Shown: positions 30,330-39,299 of the stretch, piece by piece
Position numbering within the stretch: position 1 is the stretch's first letter
How the letters are laid out: each line of letters opens with the position of its first letter
Source of the DNA: UBA2020 sp964551435
Lineage (GTDB): Bacteria; Pseudomonadota; Alphaproteobacteria; Micavibrionales; UBA2020
Assembly: GCA_964551435.1 (NCBI GenBank)
Contig: CAZKBS010000001.1
Span: 372,001 to 436,000, forward strand
Direction of reading: 5' to 3'
Length of the DNA: 64,000 bases
Program-made: the position numbers and the translations under genes
Notes under the pieces: model-generated
The model's database searches: none
What the model was told of the DNA's origin: nothing
The model's input: the letters and a program-made list of their open reading frames with translations, nothing else

Positions 30330-31448
30330 ATGCTCATCGGCTGCCCCAAAGAAATCAAGACCAAGGAATTCCGCGTCGGCCTGACCCCGACGTCCGTGCG
30401 CGAATATGTACGCAACGGCCATCAGGTCGTGATTGAAACCAATGCCGGTGCAGGCATTCAGGCGTCGGACGACGATTACATCCGCGCTGGCGCGAAAATC
30501 GTCAAAACCGCAAAAGAAGTTTTCGAACAAGCCGATATGATCGTGAAGGTCAAAGAACCGCAGCCCGCCGAAACCGCGATGCTGCGCAAAGACCAGATTC
30601 TTTTCACCTATCTGCACCTTGCCGCCGACCCCGTGCAGGCGAAGGGTTTGATTGATAGCGGTTGCATTGCGATTGCCTATGAAACCGTGACGTCCGACCG
30701 CGGCGGCCTGCCGCTGCTCGCCCCCATGAGCGAGGTGGCGGGGCGCATGGGCGTGCATGTCGGTGCATATCATCTGCATGCGGCCATGGGCGGCAGCGGG
30801 ATTCTTATCGGCGGCGTTCCCGGCGTGAAGGCGGCGGAAGTCGTTATCCTCGGTGGCGGTGTTGCGGGCACGCATGCGGCGAAAATGGCCGTGGGTATGG
30901 AAGCGCGCGTGACGATCCTCGAAAAATCGCTCGATCGTATCCGCCAGCTCGAAGACCTGTTCGGCAACCGCGCGAACATCATCTACTCCACGCAGGACAG
31001 CGTCGAGCAGTATGTCACGCAGGCCGACCTTGTCGTCGGCGCGGTTCTGATTCCGGGCGCGCTGGCGCCGAAGCTGATTACGCGCGACCTTCTCAAAAAA
31101 ATGCGCCCGAAATCGGTTATCGTGGATATCGCCATCGATCAGGGCGGCTGTGCCGAAACGTCCAAGGCGACGACGCACGACAACCCGACCTACGAAGTCG
31201 AAGGCATCGTGCATTACTGCGTTGCGAACATGCCGGGCGCCGTGCCGCGCACGTCCGCCTATGCGCTTAACAACGCCGTTCTGCCCTATGGCCTTGAACT
31301 GGCGAACAAAGGCTGGGTCAAGGCGCTGGGTGACAACAAACACCTGCGCAACGGCCTGACCGTCTGCAAGGGCAAAATTACCCATGCCGAAGTCGCCCGC
31401 GACCTCAAACTCGACTACGCAAAAGCAGAGGAGCAACTGGCAGCATGA
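30330..31448 (+). CDS. ald: Alanine dehydrogenase
   Basis: NAD-dependent interconversion of L-alanine with pyruvate and ammonia. The 372-residue protein begins MLIGCPKEIKTKEFRVGLTP, followed by MIVKVKEPQPAET, ILFTYLHLAAD, the nucleotide-binding VVILGGGVAGTHAAKMAVGM and DQGGCAETSKATTHDNPTYE. All match the Ald family at its normal length. AAGGAG lies 7 bases before the ATG. A 65-residue protein is coupled downstream by ATGA. Confidence 0.97.
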   Translation: MLIGCPKEIKTKEFRVGLTPTSVREYVRNGHQVVIETNAGAGIQASDDDYIRAGAKIVKTAKEVFEQADMIVKVKEPQPAETAMLRKDQILFTYLHLAADPVQAKGLIDSGCIAIAYETVTSDRGGLPLLAPMSEVAGRMGVHVGAYHLHAAMGGSGILIGGVPGVKAAEVVILGGGVAGTHAAKMAVGMEARVTILEKSLDRIRQLEDLFGNRANIIYSTQDSVEQYVTQADLVVGAVLIPGALAPKLITRDLLKKMRPKSVIVDIAIDQGGCAETSKATTHDNPTYEVEGIVHYCVANMPGAVPRTSAYALNNAVLPYGLELANKGWVKALGDNKHLRNGLTVCKGKITHAEVARDLKLDYAKAEEQLAA

Positions 31449-31642
31449 CAACCCCTTTCATGAAAAACTTTCTGGACGGTGAAAAATCGCCGGAAGAAAA
31501 AAATCTCCTCGCCGCGCAACTGGCGGAAAAAAAGCATGACGTCATGACCATCGACGCCGATGCCTATACCGACGAGGAATGCGATGAAGACGAAGCCATG
31601 GGCTGCGATTTGCCCACGGGCGGCTGCGGCTGCCGCAGTTAA
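31445..31642 (+). CDS. Small acidic Cys-tailed hypothetical protein
   Basis: A 65-residue protein whose ATG overlaps the ald stop. The first half is charged and helical (MKNFLDGEKSPEEKNLLAAQ). The second half is strongly acidic (DADAYTDEECDEDEAMGCD) and ends in GGCGCRS, giving four cysteines in the last 22 residues. Metal or cluster binding is possible but unproven. Tight coupling to ald suggests a shared role. A terminator follows. Confidence 0.7.
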   Translation: MTTPFMKNFLDGEKSPEEKNLLAAQLAEKKHDVMTIDADAYTDEECDEDEAMGCDLPTGGCGCRS

Positions 31643-31660
31643 GCAGGGCTTGAGCTGATA

Positions 31661-31694
31661 AAAAACGCCGGTGCAAAACACCGGCGTTTTTTTT
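31661..31694. terminator. Bidirectional rho-independent terminator
   Basis: AACGCCGGTG (31664-31673), loop CAAAA, CACCGGCGTT (31679-31688) then TTTTTT. A perfect 10-bp stem ending the ald operon and, on the other strand, the alcohol dehydrogenase gene that stops at 31712. Confidence 0.93.
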
Positions 31695-31711
31695 ATGGGT
31701 GGCGCAGATAT

Positions 31712-32764
31712 TTATGCAGTCAGCGTTTTCATGTCGATAACAAAACGGTACTTCACATCGCCCTTCAGCATACGCTCATAGGCGGCGTTGATGTCTTTCA
31801 TCGCAATTACTTCGACGTCGGACGTAATGCCGTGCTGGGCGCAGAAATCCAGCATCTCCTGCGTCTCCGCAATCCCGCCAATCAGCGAACCTGCGATGCT
31901 TTTGCGTCCCAGAATAAGTCCGAAAACGGTGGGCGAGGGGTGCGGATGATCCGGCGCGCCGACCAGCGTCAGCGTGCCGTCACGCTTGAGCAGGTTCACG
32001 AAAGCATCCAGGTTATGCGATGCCGCCACGGTATCCAGAATGAAATCGAAGCTGCCCGCATGCGCGGCCATTTCATCGGCGTTTTTGGATACGACGACTT
32101 CGTGTGCGCCGAGGCGCAGGGCATCGTCTTTCTTGCCGGGCGATGTGGTGAAAACCACCGTATGCGCGCCAAATGCACGGGCGAACTTGACGCCCATGTG
32201 TCCAAGGCCACCAAGGCCGACGATGCCGACCTTTTGCCCCGCCTTGACGTTCCAGTGGCGCAGCGGCGAATAGGTGGTAATGCCAGCGCACAGCAGCGGC
32301 GCGGCAGCGGCAGGGTTCAGGCTTTCGGGTACACGCAGTACGAATTCCTCGCGCACCACGATATGCGACGAATAGCCGCCCTGCGCGATGGTGGTACCGT
32401 CGCGTTCGTAGTTGTTATAGGTCTGAGTCATGCCCTCTTCGCAGAACTGTTCAAGATCGTCCTTGCAGCTTTGGCAGGTCTGGCAGGAATCAACCATGCA
32501 CCCCACGCCGACAAGATCGCCGACTTTGAAATTGCCGACACTGTCGCCAATCGCCGTGACGCGGCCGATGATTTCATGCCCCGGCACCATGGGGTAAATG
32601 GAATTTTGCCAGTCGTTGCGGATCTGGTGCAGATCCGAATGGCAAACGCCGCAATAAAGAATGTCGATGGCGACATCATTTGCGCGCGGCGTGCGGCGTT
32701 CAAAGGTGAAGGGGGCGAGGGGCGTGGTCGCGCTTTGCGCGGCATAGGCGAGCGTCTTGGTCAT
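31712..32764 (-). CDS. Zinc-dependent NAD(P) alcohol dehydrogenase (YahK/CAD-like)
   Basis: A 350-residue medium-chain dehydrogenase. The catalytic zinc site is CGVCHSDL plus VPGHEIIG; the structural zinc site lies in CMVDSCQTCQSCKDDLEQFC. The cofactor motif is GIVGLGGLGHMGVKFARAFG. Overall pattern (YNNYERDGTTIAQGGYSSHI) matches the YahK/cinnamyl-alcohol-dehydrogenase group, which reduces aldehydes broadly with NADPH. I start at 32764: GGGAG stands 7 bases before that ATG, and longer in-frame readings have no SD. No operon partner is obvious. Confidence 0.93.
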   Translation of the reverse strand: MTKTLAYAAQSATTPLAPFTFERRTPRANDVAIDILYCGVCHSDLHQIRNDWQNSIYPMVPGHEIIGRVTAIGDSVGNFKVGDLVGVGCMVDSCQTCQSCKDDLEQFCEEGMTQTYNNYERDGTTIAQGGYSSHIVVREEFVLRVPESLNPAAAAPLLCAGITTYSPLRHWNVKAGQKVGIVGLGGLGHMGVKFARAFGAHTVVFTTSPGKKDDALRLGAHEVVVSKNADEMAAHAGSFDFILDTVAASHNLDAFVNLLKRDGTLTLVGAPDHPHPSPTVFGLILGRKSIAGSLIGGIAETQEMLDFCAQHGITSDVEVIAMKDINAAYERMLKGDVKYRFVIDMKTLTA

Positions 32765-32837
32765 GTGGGTCTCCCTGCTAAAAAATAGCCGTTTGCACAA
32801 ACATGGCCTCTTTGACGGGCAAGTCAAGATGGCGCGT

Positions 32838-33698
32838 TTATTTACGCTCCAGATTGCGCGGATCGAGCCTGTCTTGCAGCGCATCGCCCATGAAGTTGAA
32901 ACACAGTACGGAAATAAAAATCAACATACCCGGGTAAATCATGAGCTGTGCATTTTCCCACATCTGGTCTTCGGCATGGGTCAGCATGTTCCCCCAGCTG
33001 GGCAGCGGCGGCTGGATGCCAAGACCAAGGAAGCTCAGAACCGATTCCATCAGGATAATCGCCCCCACGGCGAGCGTCACGGCGACACTGACAGTGCTCA
33101 GGATATTCGGCAGGATATGGCGCAGCAGAATGCGGCCATGGCTGACACCCAGCGCCCGCGCCGCCCGCACGAAATCCGATTGGCGCAAAACCAGCGTACG
33201 CGCCCGCGCCAGCCGCGCGAGGGTTGTCCAGCTCAGCAGCGCAATCAACAATGCGATTTTATAAAGGCTCAGATACTTTGCCTGCGCGATATCGGCAGGA
33301 ATGCCCAGTTTTTCAAGGTCAAGCGCCGCAAGAATAATCAGCAGCGGCAGCGAAGGAAGGGCAATCAAAAGATCTGTCATGCGCATCAGAACGGCATCTG
33401 TACGGCCGCCTGCGTAGCCCGCCGTCATGCCAATCAGCGTACCGATGCTGCCAGCGACGAGGGCGGCCAGAAACGCAACCCCCAGCGACACCTGCCCGCC
33501 ATACAAAAGCCGCAAAAAAACATCGCGCCCCAGCTCGTCCGTGCCGAGCCAATAGGTACCGGATGGCGGCAAAAAGCGGCTGCCGAGGTCGGCCATGTTG
33601 CTGTCGATGCCGCGTGCGGATTCAATCAGCGGTGCACAAAAGCACAGCGCCGTCAGCAGCAGGATAATCCCCAGCGGCAGGGCTTCGCGCAGCTTCAT
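32838..33698 (-). CDS. Peptide-type ABC transporter permease (DppC-like)
   Basis: Second inner-membrane permease of a peptide/nickel-type importer, 286 residues with about six membrane segments. The N-terminal segment is ALPLGIILLLTALCFCAPLI, followed by the periplasmic YWLGTDELGRDVFLRLLYGG motif typical of DppC/OppC. The EAA-type coupling loop is RAARALGVSHGRILLRHILP. The start overlaps the dppB-like stop by 4 bases. No ATPase gene follows; an alcohol dehydrogenase does. Confidence 0.94.
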   Translation of the reverse strand: MKLREALPLGIILLLTALCFCAPLIESARGIDSNMADLGSRFLPPSGTYWLGTDELGRDVFLRLLYGGQVSLGVAFLAALVAGSIGTLIGMTAGYAGGRTDAVLMRMTDLLIALPSLPLLIILAALDLEKLGIPADIAQAKYLSLYKIALLIALLSWTTLARLARARTLVLRQSDFVRAARALGVSHGRILLRHILPNILSTVSVAVTLAVGAIILMESVLSFLGLGIQPPLPSWGNMLTHAEDQMWENAQLMIYPGMLIFISVLCFNFMGDALQDRLDPRNLERK

Positions 33699-34654
33699 GC
33701 CTTGCCCCCCGCCGCGATGCGGGCGTCAAGAAAGGTGTAGAGCATATCCGCCAGCATATTCGCGGCCAGCACACAGCCTGCCAGCACCAGAAAACCGCAA
33801 AGCGCCAGATTGTAATCATTTCCCATCACGGCATCGAACATAAGCTTGCCCATGCCGGGCCAGGCGAAAACGGTTTCGACCGTCATGGCGCCGCCCACCA
33901 GCGTGCCAAGATCGAGCATAAAAATCGTTACCAGCGGCGGCAGGGCTGCGCGAAAGGCATGATGCCAGACGACCCGCGCTTCGCTGCATCCCTTCGCGCG
34001 GGCAGTGCGGATATGGTCGGCGCGCAGGACGTCTATCATGGCGCTGCGCAAATGGCGGATATAAACCGCCATGCCCGCCAGTGTCAGGGTCATGACGGGC
34101 ATAACCATCGACAGAATACGGCTTTTGATATCGGCGCTTTCAAGCGCGGCGCCCGCGGGCAGCCAGCCCAGCTTGACGGAGAATAAGGCCATCAGCAAAA
34201 GCCCCAGCCAGAAGGCCGGCAGTGAAATACCGCTCAGGCATAAAACCCCAATCACGCGGTCGGCCAGTTTATTTTTGCGGCAGGCGGCATAAACCCCCAA
34301 GGGCACGGCCACCAGAACGGTCAGCAGCAGCGAAATGCCCATCAGCAAAACGGTATTCATCAAACGAGGTCCGATGACGTCGAGTACCGGCAAGCCGTAA
34401 AGACGGCTATAGCCCAAATCTCCGCCCAGCGCTGCGGTGAGCCAGCTGCCATAGCGCAGCAGCAGCGGCCGGTCGAGGCCGTATATTTCCCGCAGCCGTG
34501 CGGCATCTTCGGCGGTCATATTCGGATTGCCTGCAATCATCAGGTCGACAGGGTCGCCCGGCATCAGGCCGATCAGAACATAGACCAGAAACGAAAGAAC
34601 CAGCAGCGTCAGCAGCGCCTGAAACAGGCGAGGCAAGAAAATATCCGGCGTCAT
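33695..34654 (-). CDS. Peptide-type ABC transporter permease (DppB-like)
   Basis: First permease of the same importer, 319 residues. Features are the N-terminal LLTLLVLSFLVYVLIGLMPG, then DPVDLMIAGNPNMTAEDAAR and LREIYGLDRPLLLRYGSWL, the classic DppB periplasmic segment. The EAA loop is RTARAKGCSEARVVWHHAFR and the final domain has VETVFAWPGMGKLMFDAVMG. ATGA overlaps join it to genes on both sides. Confidence 0.94.
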   Translation of the reverse strand: MTPDIFLPRLFQALLTLLVLSFLVYVLIGLMPGDPVDLMIAGNPNMTAEDAARLREIYGLDRPLLLRYGSWLTAALGGDLGYSRLYGLPVLDVIGPRLMNTVLLMGISLLLTVLVAVPLGVYAACRKNKLADRVIGVLCLSGISLPAFWLGLLLMALFSVKLGWLPAGAALESADIKSRILSMVMPVMTLTLAGMAVYIRHLRSAMIDVLRADHIRTARAKGCSEARVVWHHAFRAALPPLVTIFMLDLGTLVGGAMTVETVFAWPGMGKLMFDAVMGNDYNLALCGFLVLAGCVLAANMLADMLYTFLDARIAAGGKA

Positions 34655-35472
34655 TCGGGTTTTTGGGTTTCTGTCTCTTCGGGGACGGGCGGCGTTTTTT
34701 CGGTTTCGATTTGCGCGGGCGTTACGCCTTCGGCCTTCATTTTTTGAATTTGTGCCTCCGTGATGCGTCGTAGGCTATGGCGGATATTCTGCCAATAACG
34801 TTCCTGCACGATGACGAAGCCACTGCCTTCGAGGTTGTTAATGAAAGCGCAGACATTCTTGGGGCTGTTTTCCGCGGGATGTGCGGCATCGTAATCCAGC
34901 ACACGCTGCAAATAGCTCATCAGGGCGGGCCTGTCCTGCTTTGCGACTGTCGGGGCGATTTTTCCCTCCGGCATCAGGGCCAACAGGCCGTCCATATTGT
35001 CAACGGCATTGGGAGAGCCGCATCTCAGCGCATCATACCGCAGCCGAAAACGTGCCATGAAATGCCAGAAAACGGCCTTGTCGATATCGTTATCCGCCGC
35101 TGACCAATGCGCGAAGGTCAGGAAAAAAAGGGGGTTCAGTTTTCCGCTTACAGGATCCAGCATCTCCATGATTTGCGCACGTTCGGCTGCGGGGCGAATT
35201 TTTATCCACTTCAGCAGCTTGTCCTGATCTCCCGTTTTGAGGGATTGTTGAAGATGCGTTTTCAGCATCGGCAGCGGCTCGCGCAGGTAGTATGCCTGCC
35301 ATGCCCAGGCCAAGGCATGCGGCACCGCCAGCATCAAATAGGCCAGAAAAAACAAAACAGCGGCGACCCGCAAAATGAATTTTCCCGTTTTAAATTCCCA
35401 ACTGTCGCGCAGGGAGAAGTTCTCCTCCGGCGCGTCTTTGGCTTTCTTGCCGGTGTTTTTGTTCAGGCTCAT
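34651..35472 (-). CDS. Hypothetical one-pass membrane protein inside the dpp-like operon
   Basis: A 273-residue protein encoded between the substrate-binding protein and DppB-like permease, with 4-base overlaps on both sides. A charged cytoplasmic start (MSLNKNTGKKAKDAPEENFS) is followed by one membrane segment (about 35-57, RVAAVLFFLAYLMLAVPHAL). A helical domain of about 180 residues comes next, and the tail is Pro/Glu/Thr-rich (TEKTPPVPEETETQKPE). I do not recognise the family. Its position suggests an accessory subunit of the transporter. Confidence 0.75.
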   Translation of the reverse strand: MSLNKNTGKKAKDAPEENFSLRDSWEFKTGKFILRVAAVLFFLAYLMLAVPHALAWAWQAYYLREPLPMLKTHLQQSLKTGDQDKLLKWIKIRPAAERAQIMEMLDPVSGKLNPLFFLTFAHWSAADNDIDKAVFWHFMARFRLRYDALRCGSPNAVDNMDGLLALMPEGKIAPTVAKQDRPALMSYLQRVLDYDAAHPAENSPKNVCAFINNLEGSGFVIVQERYWQNIRHSLRRITEAQIQKMKAEGVTPAQIETEKTPPVPEETETQKPE

Positions 35473-37163
35473 TTTTTAATGCTCCAGTTTTCAGCCCAAA
35501 GGGTCGTGGGGTTCAGGTGCCCTGTCGGTTCGATACCGCGCAGCCAGACCGGAATGATAAAAGGCTCCGCGCGGTAATAAAGCGGCAGCGCGGGCAGGTC
35601 ATCGGCATAAAGCTTTTGCAGCTGCTGCCAGAGCGCGCTGTTGGCGTCGGGTGCGCAGGTGACATCCAGATCGTCGATTATTTTATCCATCGTTTCGCTG
35701 CGGTAGGCAGGATAGTTCTGTCCTGCGTAGTTATTTTCCACGCTGGGTATCATCGAGGAGTGCAGGGTTGTTTTTGGAATATTTGCAGGCGAGGACAGCC
35801 AGGCGTACATGACACCGCCTTCAAACTTACGCTCGCGCATCGTGCTGCCGAAAAGCACGCGGGCTGGCTCGTTCTTGATCACGGCATCGACACCGATTTT
35901 TTTCCAATCCGACTGGATGGCCTGCTGGATAACCTCGCGGCTTTTGTTGCCTGCGGTGGTTGCAAAGGGAATGGTCAGCTTTTCACCTTTGGCGTTATAG
36001 CGATATCCATCCTTGCCGGTTTTCCATCCGGCTTCATCTAGCAGCGCGGCGGCCTTCGCGGGGTTATGTTCGTAGCGCGTGACAGCGTCGGTAAAGGCCG
36101 GATCGAGCGGATTAATGTTGCTGATCGCGGGTGGCTGGCGGCCTTCGAATACGACATTGTTGATCTGTTCGCGGTTCATACCGTGCATCAGCGCGCGGCG
36201 CACGCGGATATCGTCAAAAGGCGCACGGTCGAGCGGCAGGTCGATGTGTTCATAAGTCAGGCCCGATTTATAGATGATATTATACTGGCCGGGGCGCTGT
36301 GTTTTCAGGCGTTTTTCAAAAGCCAGCGCCTGATCCAGCGTCAACCCCAGCTCGCCTGCGATATAGTCAATTCCGCTCGACAGCAGATGCGCCGTCAGCG
36401 CGGCGGAGGTTTCAATTGTCTTGAAAGTAATAAAATCGATAGCGGGCTCTTTGCCGGACCAGTGTGGATTTTTTTCCAAAGTGATAAAAGCGCCGCTTTG
36501 CAGACGCGCAAGGCGGTAGGGCCCGAAATAAAGTCCGCGATGCGCCGGGTCGGTGTTATACAGCGTGCGGTTTTTGTAGTTGACCGGATCCTGCTCGAAA
36601 ACCTTCTTTTCAAGATGCGCGGGCAGCGGATGAAAATCGTTGATCAGCGCAAAGGTGCATTTTTCCTTGTCAAAGTGAATAGTGAGCGTATCGGGTGCGC
36701 TGGACGTGATATCGCGGATATCCTTGGCGAAAAATTCGCCGTTGCTGACGCCCGACTGCGGATGTTTGCCAACCTGCCAGGCGAAAATAAAATCGGCGGC
36801 GCTGAGCGGGGTGCCGTCGTCCCAGCTAAGGCCGGGGCGGATTTTATAGGTGGCGGCGATGCCGGTTTTGCCTTCGCCATAGGTTTCGCGCACGGCAAGG
36901 CCGTTTTCGAAACTGGGCAGTTCGGTGCAGATCAGGCATTCGGCTGTCCACGCAGCGTTATGCGCGGTCATCGGGCGCTGCGCGGCGCCCAGCACCAGGC
37001 TTTTGGCAACCATCGCGTCAAACAACGGGTGCAACGTCGACGGATACTGGCTGATGCCGATATTGAGATGTTGCGGCGTCTGTGCCGCAGCGGGCAGGGC
37101 GACCGCCATTTGAATTGCCAGAATGCAGGACAAAAAACCGTGGCGCAGCGAGGGCGTTTTCAT
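35469..37163 (-). CDS. Peptide ABC transporter substrate-binding protein (SBP family 5)
   Basis: Periplasmic solute receptor, 564 residues, with a signal peptide (MKTPSLRHGFLSCILAIQMA then VALPAAAQ). Family features are YPSTLHPLFDAM, SWDDGTPLSAADFIFAWQVG, PFDDIRVRRALMHGMNREQI and NPAKAAALLDEAGWK. SBP family 5 receptors bind oligopeptides, murein peptides or other solutes; the ligand cannot be told by eye. First gene of a four-gene, fully overlapping operon. Confidence 0.94.
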   Translation of the reverse strand: MKTPSLRHGFLSCILAIQMAVALPAAAQTPQHLNIGISQYPSTLHPLFDAMVAKSLVLGAAQRPMTAHNAAWTAECLICTELPSFENGLAVRETYGEGKTGIAATYKIRPGLSWDDGTPLSAADFIFAWQVGKHPQSGVSNGEFFAKDIRDITSSAPDTLTIHFDKEKCTFALINDFHPLPAHLEKKVFEQDPVNYKNRTLYNTDPAHRGLYFGPYRLARLQSGAFITLEKNPHWSGKEPAIDFITFKTIETSAALTAHLLSSGIDYIAGELGLTLDQALAFEKRLKTQRPGQYNIIYKSGLTYEHIDLPLDRAPFDDIRVRRALMHGMNREQINNVVFEGRQPPAISNINPLDPAFTDAVTRYEHNPAKAAALLDEAGWKTGKDGYRYNAKGEKLTIPFATTAGNKSREVIQQAIQSDWKKIGVDAVIKNEPARVLFGSTMRERKFEGGVMYAWLSSPANIPKTTLHSSMIPSVENNYAGQNYPAYRSETMDKIIDDLDVTCAPDANSALWQQLQKLYADDLPALPLYYRAEPFIIPVWLRGIEPTGHLNPTTLWAENWSIKK

Positions 37164-37243
37164 CTCTTGTTCAATTCTCCGGCTTTGGATTAAAGTTGAG
37201 GCGCAATGACAGTCTAGCTTCAGGCAAAAGGTAACGAAAATCC

Positions 37244-37618
37244 ATGATGAATATCATACATATTTTTATATGCATTGTGGTGGGCTGTATATTGCTGGCA
37301 CCCTTTGTTTTGCCATTCTGGAAAGTCTGGGCGCGACTGAAGTCCCACCACCCGGATATCTGGCACGCCAAGGGGCCTTTCGACCCCGTCACCATGATGG
37401 CGCATGGATATGTTGTCAGCAATTTTTTTGAAATCATCGCCCTTGCCGAACATGACGAAGTGCTCAAGGAGCGCGATGCCGTTCTGGTCAAATGGGCGCG
37501 CGTATCGCGTGAGATGATGCAGCTTCTGCCCAAAAGCTTTATCGGGCAGGTCGGCAGCGTCATTTTGTTTTTCGCCATGACCTATGCCTTGGCCGGCGCC
37601 ATCATGGATATTTTCTAA
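37244..37618 (+). CDS. Hypothetical two-TM protein
   Basis: A 124-residue protein with an N-terminal membrane segment (IIHIFICIVVGCILLAPFVL) and a C-terminal one (VGSVILFFAMTYALAGAIMD). Between them lies a charged region (KSHHPDIWHAKGPFDPVTMM). I do not recognise the family. The ATG at 37244 (or 37247) has no strong SD. It precedes the TPP enzyme by 34 bases on the same strand and is divergent from the transporter operon. Confidence 0.65.
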   Translation: MMNIIHIFICIVVGCILLAPFVLPFWKVWARLKSHHPDIWHAKGPFDPVTMMAHGYVVSNFFEIIALAEHDEVLKERDAVLVKWARVSREMMQLLPKSFIGQVGSVILFFAMTYALAGAIMDIF

Positions 37619-37652
37619 ATCCTGTTCTTAACCCCGTTTCCGGATAAAAATC

Positions 37653-39299
37653 ATGAGCAAGAAAAGCGGCGGACATCTTCTGGTTGAATGCCTGCGTGCC
37701 CACGGCGTCAAAAAAATATTTTGCGTTCCGGGTGAAAGCTATCTGGATGCGCTGGACGGCCTGCACGATGCGGATGATATCCGCACCATCACCTGCCGTC
37801 AGGAAGGCGGCGCGGCGTTCATGGCCGAAGCCTACGGCAAGCTGACGGGTCATCCCGGCATTTGTTTTGTCACGCGCGGCCCCGGTGCCTGCAATGCCAG
37901 CATTGGTGTTCATACGGCAATGCAGGATTCAACGCCGTTTGTCCTGCTGGTCGGGCAGGTGGCGCGCGACCAGAAAGGCCGCGAAGCCTTTCAGGAAGTG
38001 GAATACCGCGACATGTTCAAACCGCCCTTTTGCAAATGGGCGGTTGAAATCGACCATGCTGCCGATATTCCGCGCGTGATGCGCGAAGCGTTTGATATCG
38101 CCACATCCGGCCGTCCCGGCCCCGTGGTCATCGCCCTGCCCGAAGACATGCTGTGCGAAGAAACCGATGCGCCCGTGCAGATGCCGGCACCCGCTGCGCA
38201 TTTTGCGCCGACGTCGCATGATATCCAGTCGCTGCGCGATATTCTGGCGGGGGCAAAAAATCCGCTGGTGATTGTCGGCGGCGGCAGCTGGCATGATGCC
38301 GATATCGCAGCGTTTCAGGATTTCGCGCTGCGCAGCCGCTTGCCTGTCGCAGCCGGATTCCGCCGGCAGGATGCGTTTGACAACAACCATGATTGCTACG
38401 TCGGTGCGCTCGGCACGACGGTCGATCCGAAACTGTGCAAAGCGGTCGAAGAAGCCGATGTTATTCTCGCCGTTGGCACGCGCCTTGGCGAAATTCTGAC
38501 GCAGGGCTATACGATTATCCAGCCCGGCACACCCAAACAGCGCCTGATACATGTCTATCCGGATGCGGACGAGCTGAACCGCGTGTATCAATCCGAACTG
38601 GCCATCCATTCGTCTGTCGGTGAATTCGCAAAAGCTCTCGCGGGCGTCACCGTCGACGGCAGCGCATGGGCGGGCCACACGCAGGCGCTGCGCGAACAAT
38701 ATCTGGCGTTTTCGACCGTGCGCAGCCGCGACAAATTCACCCCCGACCTTGACGGGATTATCGAGGATATCATCAACACCCTGCCCGAAGATGCCATCCT
38801 GACGACCGATGCCGGCAATTTCAGCGGCTGGCCGCAGCGTTTTGTGCGCTATGCGCGTCCGATGCGTCTGCTGGCGCCGACGTCGGGTGCGATGGGCTAT
38901 GGCGTGCCCGCGGCCGTTGCGGCGAGCCTACGTTATCCCGACCGCGTGGTCGTCGGTTTCATGGGCGATGGCGGTTTTATGATGACCGCGCAGGAAATCG
39001 CCACCGCCTGCCACGAAGGCGCGCATCCGATATTGCTGGTGTTCAACAACAGCATGTACGGTACCATCCGCATGCATCAGGAAAAACACTATCCCAAACG
39101 CATCAGCGCAACCAATCTGACCAACCCCGATTTTGCTGCTTTTGCGGCCTCGTTCGGTGCGTCGTCATGGGTGGTCAATAATAACAGTGATTTTCTACCG
39201 GCCTTCCGTGCAGCGATAGACAGCAAAAAACCCGCGCTCATCGAAATCCGCATGGACCCCGAACAAATCACCACCGCGAAAAAACTGGCCGAGCTGTGA
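37653..39299 (+). CDS. Thiamine-pyrophosphate enzyme (acetolactate synthase large-subunit-like)
   Basis: A 548-residue TPP enzyme with the three-domain layout. The N-terminal pyrimidine domain has FCVPGESYLDALDGL and TCRQEGGAAFMAEAYGKLTG (catalytic Glu). The middle domain has KNPLVIVGGGSWHDADIAAF. The C-terminal PP domain has the GDGGFMMTAQEIATACHEGA motif ending LLVFNNSMYG. No small regulatory subunit follows, so it may be a catabolic acetolactate synthase, oxalyl-CoA decarboxylase-like or other decarboxylase; substrate unknown. It overlaps the next gene (GTGA). Confidence 0.9.
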   Translation: MSKKSGGHLLVECLRAHGVKKIFCVPGESYLDALDGLHDADDIRTITCRQEGGAAFMAEAYGKLTGHPGICFVTRGPGACNASIGVHTAMQDSTPFVLLVGQVARDQKGREAFQEVEYRDMFKPPFCKWAVEIDHAADIPRVMREAFDIATSGRPGPVVIALPEDMLCEETDAPVQMPAPAAHFAPTSHDIQSLRDILAGAKNPLVIVGGGSWHDADIAAFQDFALRSRLPVAAGFRRQDAFDNNHDCYVGALGTTVDPKLCKAVEEADVILAVGTRLGEILTQGYTIIQPGTPKQRLIHVYPDADELNRVYQSELAIHSSVGEFAKALAGVTVDGSAWAGHTQALREQYLAFSTVRSRDKFTPDLDGIIEDIINTLPEDAILTTDAGNFSGWPQRFVRYARPMRLLAPTSGAMGYGVPAAVAASLRYPDRVVVGFMGDGGFMMTAQEIATACHEGAHPILLVFNNSMYGTIRMHQEKHYPKRISATNLTNPDFAAFAASFGASSWVVNNNSDFLPAFRAAIDSKKPALIEIRMDPEQITTAKKLAEL

